Shown here: positions 1 to 6,050 of the stretch, one piece after another | Position numbering within the stretch: the stretch's first letter is position 1 | Layout: each line of letters begins with the position of its first letter | Assembly (NCBI GenBank): GCA_012727625.1 | Contig: JAAYGP010000120.1 | Span: forward strand, 1-7,875 | Length of the DNA: 7,875 bases | Origin: Clostridiaceae bacterium | GTDB taxonomy: Bacteria; Bacillota; Clostridia; DSM-8532 | Direction of reading: 5' to 3' | Translations under genes and position numbers: made by a program | Notes under the pieces: model-generated | Databases searched by the model: none | What the model saw: only the letters and a program-made list of their open reading frames with translations | What the model was told of the DNA's origin: nothing

Positions 1-698
1 GGGTAAAACTGAGTTTTGTATAGGAGTGTAAGAAGAGCAGAAATAATATAGAAAAAAATGGGCAAGAAACGCGCATCAAATTCTATTCCTTCAGCATTTG
101 CTACCAAAACTGCCTCCCGTATTAACTTTTCCGCAAGGCTCCATGCATGGGGGTTATTCAGGATATATCCGAGTTTAACTTGCAAAATAGCGGTTAAAAT
201 GCTGGCAGATGAATTCAACAATAATTTTTCCCATATCTGTTTTTTAACATTATCGGATACAACAGTTTTAAAACCACAGCTTGTGAAGTTGTCTGCCATG
301 CATTGTAGTTTTTTGCTGTCTCCTTTCAGCAGACCTATTTGTGTAAGACCTTTGCCGTCATGATGTACATGGCCAGGTGCGATCATTGAGCTATTATGCT
401 GTGTTGTTCCGATAATAATACGATCTTCAGGAACAAACTCCAACAAAATATCTTCATGCCCCGAACCGTTTTGAAGAGTCATAACATATGTGTTGCTGCC
501 GATCAAGTGTTTATTGCTGCTTAGAGCATCTTTTGAATACATTGCCTTTACAAATACAATCAATAGATCTACGGGGCATATATCAACAGAGTCGGAAACT
601 GCGTTAGGGTATGCAATGAACTCGCTGTTATCCTCCTGAATAATGACACCATGGTCTTTTATTTTATCTATTTTCTTTTTGTCTATATCAATCAACCT
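1..698 (-). pseudogene. Ketopantoate reductase (ApbA/PanE) family gene, N-terminus lost, runs off left edge
   Basis: An open minus-strand frame with no stop from about 698 to position 1 reads as a 2-dehydropantoate 2-reductase family protein. These enzymes use NADPH to reduce 2-oxo acids such as ketopantoate in the cytoplasm. Visible in order are LIDIDKKKID (end of the second beta strand of the Rossmann fold), FVKAMYSKDAL, LQNGSG, a GTTQHNSS segment, GHVHHDGKG, and the start of the C-terminal domain with WEKLLLN (Lys codon at 225-227, the position of the catalytic lysine of E. coli PanE). The GxGxxG dinucleotide motif and roughly the first 20-25 residues are missing; the homology stops abruptly beside the IS remnant. 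The conserved Asn-Pro that follows in PanE (N184 in E. coli) is Ser-Ile here (Ser codon 201-203), so this may be a divergent paralogue rather than true PanE. No start codon can restore the N-terminus, so the gene is very likely inactive. The C-terminus lies outside the window. Confidence 0.8.
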
Positions 699-880
699 AT
701 ATAGCCCCCCAATAGATTTGGAAAAAATCCTTGTATCATGGTAACATAAAAACTAACAGGGGGCGATACCATGACACGCAAGAAATATAGCGATGAATTC
801 AAAGAACAAATTATTCGAGAATGTCAGGAAACCGGCAATGTGGCCCTGGTAGCTAGACGCCATGAAATATCTTCCAAGCG
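699..880 (+). mobile_element. Left-end remnant of an IS3-family-like insertion sequence
   Basis: This stretch of about 180 bp holds the upstream region and first 36-38 codons of an IS3-type orfA, and nothing else of the element. It begins near the point where ketopantoate reductase homology stops (about 695-700) and ends where transposase homology stops (about 880), shortly before the 3' end of the lyase-like gene at 902. The second open reading frame, the DDE catalytic domain and the right inverted repeat are all absent, so it cannot move by itself. Exact ends are uncertain because no matching terminal repeat or target duplication can be seen. It looks like a scar from an insertion followed by deletion. 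Confidence 0.55.
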
Positions 881-884
881 GCTT
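771..884 (+). pseudogene. Truncated IS3-type transposase orfA (helix-turn-helix part)
   Basis: The translation starts MTRKKYSDEFKEQIIRECQE and continues through VALVARRHEISSK. This is the typical opening of IS3-family OrfA proteins, whose helix-turn-helix binds the element's terminal repeats. A purine-rich site (AGGGGGCG) sits upstream of the ATG. Similarity ends at about residue 36-38 of a normal length near 90-100. After that the frame runs on across the end of the opposing lyase-like gene to a stop at 1064, and that tail is only antisense of the neighbour. The leucine zipper expected further along is missing. It is a non-functional fragment. Confidence 0.75.
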
Positions 885-901
885 ACAGAAGTTTTTATTA
901 A

Positions 902-1837
902 CTATTTAAGCCCGGAAATATTATTCATGAAAAATTCTCTCAAACGTGGCATTCTTCTTTTCTTTGGATTATCAATGAATTTTTCTTCAATTTTTTCCCA
1001 TTTTCCGTCTTCAATTCCGAAAAAGACAGGGGGAGAACTGAATTTGTACCCGGGCTTATTATGAACGTTTTGATATACATTGCTTCTATCTTTGTAAATA
1101 TGATGACCATAGTCAAGCATACCTTCAAAAGCGGCATATAAAGTATAGTGTATGCCTACCAATCTGAAACCAAATGGAGCGATTTTATCAATATCAACAT
1201 CCGGTTTACCATCATGCGCGCCAAGATCGGGATACATTTTCCAGCCTTTTACCCGCTCACTGATTCTTTTGCAAAGTTCTACCTTGTCGCTATAAAAATC
1301 GGCGTTTATATTTACGATAAGTGTCATATCAGCGCCTGCATCTACATAGGCATTGCATCTTTCGCATGCTTCATCAAAATTGGTATATGGGTTTATATCA
1401 CAACGAGCAATCAGCATACAATCTGAGCCCTCCATAGCGGTTTTTGCAGCTTTAAATCTGGCAATTGCGTCTTCCATTTCAATAACACCATTGTCACCAG
1501 AGTCAGTAATAAGAATACCAGCGGCTCCTGCATTTACCATACGCTCACAGGCTGCATAGGTTTTCATCGGACTGCCAAAACAATCATCAGCATCAACAAT
1601 CAGAGGTAAATGTGTGACTCTTGAAATAAAATATGTGGCGTGAACCAAATCATCGATGGAGTGGAAACCAAGATCCGGTTGGCCAAGCCGTGAGCATGAA
1701 AATTCAGCACTACTTAGGAGTATGGCTTTAAAATTACACATCTCAACTGCCTTTGCGGAAATACAATCATAAATTTCAGGGCACATTATTATGGGTTCGC
1801 TTTCAATAACTTCTCTTAGTGTTAATTTTCTATTCAT
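902..1837 (-). CDS. Isocitrate lyase/PEP mutase superfamily enzyme, atypical active site
   Basis: This 311-residue protein fits the usual 290-310 residues of the (beta/alpha)8 family that includes methylisocitrate lyase, PEP mutase, dimethylmalate lyase and oxaloacetate hydrolase. These act on C-C or C-P bonds of 2-oxo or hydroxy acids with Mg2+. Family marks: LGQPDLG (Asp55), VDADDCFG (Asp82 and Asp84, metal site), NAGAAGILI, IARCD (Arg145), FDEACERCNAYVDAGAD (154-170) and GMLDYG (239-244). The usual Glu-Asp after the GxxG strand (E114 in mussel PEP mutase) is Thr111-Asp112, and the K-[KR]-C-G-H catalytic loop of methylisocitrate and isocitrate lyases is absent. It is therefore not a standard PrpB or AceA, and the reaction cannot be assigned. 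The start ATG at 1837 has an AAGGA site 11 bases upstream. The gene is co-directional with the transporter, 195 bp downstream of dppF, and may share its transcript or have its own promoter. The 3' end abuts IS remnant DNA, but the C-terminus looks complete. Confidence 0.85.
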   Translation of the reverse strand: MNRKLTLREVIESEPIIMCPEIYDCISAKAVEMCNFKAILLSSAEFSCSRLGQPDLGFHSIDDLVHATYFISRVTHLPLIVDADDCFGSPMKTYAACERMVNAGAAGILITDSGDNGVIEMEDAIARFKAAKTAMEGSDCMLIARCDINPYTNFDEACERCNAYVDAGADMTLIVNINADFYSDKVELCKRISERVKGWKMYPDLGAHDGKPDVDIDKIAPFGFRLVGIHYTLYAAFEGMLDYGHHIYKDRSNVYQNVHNKPGYKFSSPPVFFGIEDGKWEKIEEKFIDNPKKRRMPRLREFFMNNISGLK

Positions 1838-2032
1838 AATATACCAGATCCTTTCTTCAAAGATGTTGAAAAATATTTAAAAATACCATGATTCCTGATA
1901 GAAAATAAAGATTTCCAATGTCCAGTTGCTAATCTGTAGTTTATACAGGGGGCCTGGAAAAAGGTAAATATAATAGACTAATATTGTAAAAACAGTGTCT
2001 ATATTTATTAAAAACTGTTATTTAAATTGCTT
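1838..2032 (-). other. Intergenic gap between dppF and the lyase-like gene, possible weak terminator
   Basis: These 195 bp are AT-rich and contain no gene. Reading in the minus direction from the dppF stop, a 6-bp stem AACAGT/ACTGTT (2019-2014 with 1996-1991, loop of 17) is followed by a run of T (complement of 1992-1988). It could be a weak intrinsic terminator, but the stem is short and the loop is large. A short palindrome-like CCAGGCCCCCTG lies near 1947-1958. No promoter with convincing -35 and -10 boxes was found for the lyase-like gene, so read-through from the transporter operon remains possible. Confidence 0.35.
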
Positions 2033-3028
2033 CTAATTAACAATATGGCATGCCACTTTATGTCCCTTTGAAATTTCTCTGAGCGGGGGCATACATGTTA
2101 AGCATTCTTTCCTGGCATAAATGCATCTTGGATGAAATGGGCAGCCTGTGGGCGTATTTATTGGACTTGGAATATCCCCCTGAAGCATTATGCGATTTCG
2201 TTTGCGTTCAACTTCATAATTTGTCAGAGGAATGGCGGACAATAAAGCTTTTGTATAAGGATGCAAAGGGTTTTTGTACAATTCCCTGGAGTCTGTAACT
2301 TCCACAAGCTTTCCAAGATACGTCACACCGACATAATCACTTATATGCCTTACAACAGCCAGATCATGGGCTATAAACAAATAGGTGAGTTTCATTTTTT
2401 CCTGCAGTTCTTCAAATAGATTAATAATTTGAGCCTGTATGGAGACGTCAAGAGCTGATACCGGCTCATCACAAACAATTAGTTTCGGGTCACAGGCAAG
2501 CGCTCTTGCTATACCTAATCTTTGTCGCTGACCTCCGCTCATTTCATGAGGATATCTGGTTCCTATCACCGGATCGAGTTCAACAAGCTCCAGAAGGCTG
2601 TTTACTTTATCCTTTAATTCGCCTTTCGGGATTTTGTGCCCATCTGCGACAATGGCATCTTTAACAATAGTAAAGGCGGAACGTCTCGGATCAAGAGAAC
2701 CGTATGGATCCTGGAATATCATTTGTTTTTCTCTCAGAAATTTTTTAGCTTCGTTTTTGCTTAATTTTGTAATATCAATGCCATTGTAAATTATATTACC
2801 ATCGGTAGGATTATGAATCCCAAGAATGCATTTACCGGTTGTAGTTTTTACGCTTCCGCTTTCTCCGACAAGACCGAAAGTTTCACCCCTGTTAATGGTA
2901 AAACTAACTCCGTCAACGGCTTTCAGAACGGTTTTACTTTTTGAAAAAATGCTTTCTGATACAGGAAAATGCATCTTTAAATTATTAACTTCCAATAGTA
3001 CACTATTTTGCTCAATAGTCATGTTCAT
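2033..3028 (-). CDS. dppF: Dpp/Opp-type ABC transporter ATPase DppF, Walker A glycine replaced by valine
   Basis: This 331-residue nucleotide-binding subunit would power import through the DppBC permease together with DppD at the inner face of the membrane. Motifs in order: degenerate Walker A GESGSVKT (55-62), Q-loop FQD (Gln106), signature SGGQRQR (164-170), Walker B LIVCDEP (183-189), D-loop SALD (191-194) and switch His221. The Opp/Dpp C-terminal extension ends with a cysteine set (296, 302, 309, 312, 327), which in related proteins can hold an iron-sulfur cluster. Residue 60 (GTA at 2851-2849) is valine where the family has the invariant glycine before the catalytic lysine; GGA to GTA is one base. 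ATP binding at this site is probably lost or badly impaired. The start ATG at 3028 overlaps dppD by 17 bp and has GAGG 7 bases upstream. A second in-frame ATG lies 6 bases further in, with poorer spacing. Confidence 0.92.
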   Translation of the reverse strand: MNMTIEQNSVLLEVNNLKMHFPVSESIFSKSKTVLKAVDGVSFTINRGETFGLVGESGSVKTTTGKCILGIHNPTDGNIIYNGIDITKLSKNEAKKFLREKQMIFQDPYGSLDPRRSAFTIVKDAIVADGHKIPKGELKDKVNSLLELVELDPVIGTRYPHEMSGGQRQRLGIARALACDPKLIVCDEPVSALDVSIQAQIINLFEELQEKMKLTYLFIAHDLAVVRHISDYVGVTYLGKLVEVTDSRELYKNPLHPYTKALLSAIPLTNYEVERKRNRIMLQGDIPSPINTPTGCPFHPRCIYARKECLTCMPPLREISKGHKVACHIVN

Positions 3029-4025
3029 TTTTCAACCTCGCTATGTCACGGTAGCAGGCAATTAAATGATTGCCGCCGTTAATTTTGTGCAATTCAGGTT
3101 TAGAATTACATCTGCATATCTCAGATGCATATGGGCATCTGGGCAAAAATGCGCATGTATCGGGAGCATTCAGTAATGTCGGTGGTGCCCCTGTAATAGG
3201 AATCAGTTTTTCATCAACGTCTGAGTCAAGTTTTGGAACAGATTTCAGCAGACCTAATGTATACGGGTGAGAAGGGTTTTTCATTATCTCCTTGCAAGTT
3301 CCCGATTCAACAATACGACCAGCATACATTACATATATTCTGTCCGCATACCTTGTAACAAGACCCAGGTTGTGGGTTACAACAATAAGTGAAGTCTTAT
3401 ATTCCTTAACGATGGAAACCAGAAGCTCCATTACCTGAGCCTGCGTGGTCACATCCAGTGCTGTTGTGGGCTCGTCAGCAATAATTAGATTTGCGTTACA
3501 GGCCACAGCATTGGCAATCATTACGCGCTGGCGCATTCCACCGCTCATTTCAAAAGGATAATTTTTCATGCGCTTTTCCGGGTCGGGAATTTTAACGGCT
3601 TTTAAAGCCTCAGTAGCAATATTCCATGCTTCTTTCCGGCTTACTTTCTTATGTGTTCTTATATCCTTGCTAAGCTGTTTTCCTACAGTAATAACCGGGT
3701 TAAGCGCAGTCATCGGTTCCTGAAAAATGAAAGCAATTTCTGCCCCGCGAACACGTCTTATTTCTGAGGAGTTTAATTTCAGTAGATCACGTCCTTCAAA
3801 AATTGCTTCACCGCCCAGGATCTTTCCAGGTGGGCTTTGTATCAGCTGTATTATAGACATTTGTGAAACGCTTTTTCCACAGCCGCTTTCCCCGACAATT
3901 GCGACTATTTCCTCTTTGTCTATATAATAGGAAATTCCATCAACTGCTTTCACTTCTCCCTCTGTTATGAAAAATGAGGTTCTCAGATTATTTACTTCAA
4001 GAAGTCTGTTACTGTATCCTCCCAT
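3012..4025 (-). CDS. dppD: Dpp/Opp-type ABC transporter ATPase DppD
   Basis: This 337-residue ATP-binding subunit pairs with DppF. All core motifs are intact: Walker A GESGCGKS (45-52), Q-loop FQEP (Gln102), signature SGGMRQR (161-167), Walker B LIIADEP (180-186), D-loop TALD (188-191) and switch His218. The C-terminal oligopeptide-transporter extension carries cysteines at 291, 297, 304, 306 and 324, the pattern associated with an iron-sulfur site in some homologues. I chose the ATG at 4025 because AAGGAAGG lies 8 bases upstream. An alternative TTG two codons earlier (4031) would sit only about 2 bases from that site. The gene begins 2 bp after the dppC stop and overlaps dppF by 17 bp, consistent with translational coupling. 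No lesion is visible. Confidence 0.95.
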   Translation of the reverse strand: MGGYSNRLLEVNNLRTSFFITEGEVKAVDGISYYIDKEEIVAIVGESGCGKSVSQMSIIQLIQSPPGKILGGEAIFEGRDLLKLNSSEIRRVRGAEIAFIFQEPMTALNPVITVGKQLSKDIRTHKKVSRKEAWNIATEALKAVKIPDPEKRMKNYPFEMSGGMRQRVMIANAVACNANLIIADEPTTALDVTTQAQVMELLVSIVKEYKTSLIVVTHNLGLVTRYADRIYVMYAGRIVESGTCKEIMKNPSHPYTLGLLKSVPKLDSDVDEKLIPITGAPPTLLNAPDTCAFLPRCPYASEICRCNSKPELHKINGGNHLIACYRDIARLKNEHDY

Positions 4026-4027
4026 TA

Positions 4028-4918
4028 TCAAAGCCTTCCTTTCAGTCTTGGATCAAGTGCGTCCCGCAAACCGTCACCAATAACATTAAACGATATTATT
4101 ACGAGAATGATGGCAACTCCTGGTATAATTGAATTCCAGGGATTGATTGTAAGGTATTTGTAACCATCGTATACCATTGAACCCCAGGATGCCGTGGGAG
4201 GTGCTATACCAACTCCAAGATAACTCAGTGTGGCTTACATCATGATTCCGTTTCCAAGGTTCATCGTGAACAATACGATAAGAGATGGAAAACAATTGGG
4301 GAGCAAGTGTTTAAATAGGATTTTCAAATTGCTTTCGCCCGTTAGAAGGGAAGCTGTTATATAATCGTTTTCTTTACATGATAAAACAAGTCCGTTCATC
4401 ATCCGAACGTATGTGGGAATCATACCAAGCCCAATTGCTATAACAATGCTGTGAAGTCCACCGCCCATAACAGCAGCCACAGATAGCGTAAAAACATGTC
4501 CAGGAATTGACAAATGTGCATCGCTCAGTCTAAGAATAACAGTTGATAACAATCCGCCATAATAACCAGACAGAAGACCTAGCAAAATGCCGATGGCAGC
4601 AGCAAAAAGACCTGCCAGAAGACTTGATTGCAGGGATACCCTGGCACCGTATATTATGCGGCTTAGCATATCTCTGCCCAGATGGTCCGTACCAAGCGGA
4701 TGTTCTGAACTGAAAGGCGCAAGCCGGTTCCTTAAGTTTTGAATATTCGGATGGTAAGGAGATATGTAAGGTGCAAAAATTGCAATCATAACAAACAATA
4801 TAAGTATAACCAGACATATCCTCGAAAGAAGACCCCTGCCCAGGAATACCTGTATCGAATTTTTCAGTTTGGCACTTGTTTTATTCTTTCTTAATTCATC
4901 CATCACAATCACCGCCAT
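4028..4918 (-). pseudogene. dppC: Dpp/Opp-type ABC permease DppC, interrupted by an in-frame TAA
   Basis: This is the second membrane subunit of the importer. It has the N-terminal OppC-type segment (first helix about 33-51, then HPLGTDHLGRDMLSR), further helices, KENDYITAS with the cytoplasmic EAA-type loop (about 187-210, HLLPN) and MNLGNGIMM. The frame then meets TAA at codon 228 (4237-4235). Past the stop the same frame continues with ATLSYLGVGIAPPTASWGSM and ends IGDGLRDALDPRLKGRL at TGA 4030-4028, a textbook DppC C-terminus giving 296 codons in all. The stop occupies the strongly conserved Glu of the (L/M)EA(S/T)LS(F/Y)LG motif, so GAA to TAA is the likely change. The truncated 227-residue product would lack the last two helices. 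His135 and His141 lie where relatives have hydrophobic residues. ATG 4918 overlaps dppB by 10 bp; ATG 4903 is also possible and has a better site (GGCGGTGAT, 8-base spacing). Confidence 0.9.
4235..4237 (-). other. Premature in-frame TAA in dppC
   Basis: On the minus strand the codons run GGA ATC ATG ATG TAA GCC ACA CTG, and reading frame and homology are unchanged on both sides. It is therefore a nonsense substitution, not a frameshift. Relatives have Glu at this position, so one G-to-T change explains it. No selenocysteine or pyrrolysine reading applies, because the codon is TAA. Confidence 0.9.
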
Positions 4919-5859
4919 TTTTTTCTGATTCGTGGATCAATAAATCCATATAAAATGTCCACCAGTAGATTGGAAAATACAGTTACAATAGATATAACCA
5001 GCACACACGCCTGAACAATCCAATAATCCCTGTTGGTAATAGCACGGATTAACCATGACCCTATTCCCGGAATACTAAAAACCTGTTCTATTATTATTGA
5101 TCCTCCGACTATTATTCGGATCTGCATCCCCATAATGGTTATGATTGGAATTAGAGCGTTTTTTAAGGCTTCGGTAAATAATATTGAGACTTCCGATAGC
5201 CCATTTGCCCTTGCTGTCCGAATATAGTCCTGATTAAGGACTTCCAGCATGTTAGACCTGGTCTGCCTTGTTATTACTGCGACAAAACCCAGGGAACCTG
5301 CAGCGACAGGTAAAGCAATACTTTTTAAATATTCCACGAAATTTTCAGACGGTGCTACAAAACCTCTGAAAGGAAGAATATTAAGCTGCATACCAAAAAT
5401 CAGAATTAACATTATGGCAAACCAAAACAAAGGGGACGCTATACCTATATTAGCCATGGTGGTTAAAACCTGATCGATCCAAGTACCTCTTTTAACAGCG
5501 GTAATCACTCCAAACAAAATACCAAAAAAAATTGATACAATGCAAATTGGAATTCCAACGGCCAAGGTTACCGGAAGTCTTCTGGCCAGGGTTTCCGAAA
5601 CGTCTTCCTCATACATAAGAGATACACCCATATCGCCTTTTATAAAATTTCTCACCCAAAGTACATATTGCTTTAATATAGGTTGGTCGAGATTGTAATA
5701 GGATCTCCAATATGCAATATCCTCGTCCGTCGCGCCTTCACCCAGCACATTAATAACCGGATCACCCGGCAGAAGGTGCATTAACGAAAAAGCGAACAAA
5801 GATATTATAAATAATGTAATCAACGATACAAATAACTTTTTGGATATATAATAAAACAT
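4909..5859 (-). CDS. dppB: Dpp/Opp-type ABC transporter permease DppB
   Basis: This 316-residue membrane permease forms the translocation channel with DppC. It has the family's N-terminal helix (about 9-31) followed by LLPGDP (29-34), the periplasmic-side domain with YNLDQP and the GDMGVSL segment, and five further hydrophobic segments (about 99-121, 134-158, 183-197, 237-260, 280-303). The cytoplasmic EAA-type loop ARANGLSEVSILFTEALKNA (about 217-236) contacts the ATPases. The conserved end VFSIPGIG (260-267), LLVDILYGFIDPRIR (298-312) is intact. Length and motifs are normal for OppB/DppB. The start ATG at 5859 has GAGGT 6 bases upstream. It begins 191 bp after the binding-protein stop, across a stem-loop region, and overlaps dppC by 10 bp if dppC starts at 4918. 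No lesion is seen. Confidence 0.95.
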   Translation of the reverse strand: MFYYISKKLFVSLITLFIISLFAFSLMHLLPGDPVINVLGEGATDEDIAYWRSYYNLDQPILKQYVLWVRNFIKGDMGVSLMYEEDVSETLARRLPVTLAVGIPICIVSIFFGILFGVITAVKRGTWIDQVLTTMANIGIASPLFWFAIMLILIFGMQLNILPFRGFVAPSENFVEYLKSIALPVAAGSLGFVAVITRQTRSNMLEVLNQDYIRTARANGLSEVSILFTEALKNALIPIITIMGMQIRIIVGGSIIIEQVFSIPGIGSWLIRAITNRDYWIVQACVLVISIVTVFSNLLVDILYGFIDPRIRKKWR

Positions 5860-6050
5860 GAAGTTACCTCACTTTAATTGCATGTGAAAGATCAAAATCA
5901 GTATTTGTATTTTATAAATTCAGTGTTTTTGTTTCTCTGACTGGTTAAGAGTATTAACCTATACAACGAAAAGCGATTTATTTTTTACGGAGAGGTTCGT
6001 GCAACAAACCTCTCCGTAAATTTTGTATATATTAGGGTTTTAAACATGTT
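5860..6050 (-). other. Intergenic region between binding-protein gene and dppB
   Basis: These 191 bp contain no gene. They hold a perfect 14-bp inverted repeat (5984-5997/6007-6020, listed separately), a smaller 6-bp palindrome GGTTAA-gagta-TTAACC (5943-5959) and the dppB ribosome-binding site (GAGGT just before 5859). No clear promoter was recognised, so dppB is probably reached by transcription through the hairpin. Confidence 0.6.
5984..6020 (-). promoter_or_regulatory. Perfect 14-bp stem-loop between binding-protein gene and dppB
   Basis: The arms 5984-5997 (TTTACGGAGAGGTT) and 6007-6020 are exact reverse complements around a 9-base loop. In the direction of the operon the stem is followed by A-rich sequence (complement of 5986-5981), not a T run, so it is a poor intrinsic terminator. 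In ABC importer operons, stems placed just after the binding-protein gene commonly protect the upstream mRNA 3' end or partly stop transcription, giving more binding protein than permease. That role is inferred here. On the plus strand a short TTTT follows the stem (6021-6024), which might give weak termination of antisense transcripts. Confidence 0.65.

Noticed and set aside
58..363. Plus-strand open frame of 101 codons
   Set aside because: It is antisense to the ketopantoate reductase frame, which has clear family motifs; the plus-strand product resembles nothing.
886..1064. C-terminal extension of the transposase frame as a fusion protein
   Set aside because: This part is the antisense of the lyase-like gene's 3' end and has no transposase character.
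902..1837. Assignment as methylisocitrate lyase (PrpB) or PEP mutase
   Set aside because: The catalytic Cys loop is missing and the conserved Glu is Thr, so only the superfamily can be named.
4026..4031. TTG at 4031 as the dppD start
   Set aside because: It lies only about 2 bases from the AAGGAAGG site; ATG 4025 has the proper 8-base spacing.
4086..4295. Minus-strand open frame overlapping the dppC break, as a possible frameshifted continuation
   Set aside because: The real DppC C-terminus continues in the original frame directly after the TAA. This other frame shows no permease motifs.
5984..6020. Intrinsic terminator for the binding-protein gene
   Set aside because: No T run follows the stem in the minus direction, and the permease genes downstream lack a recognisable promoter of their own.
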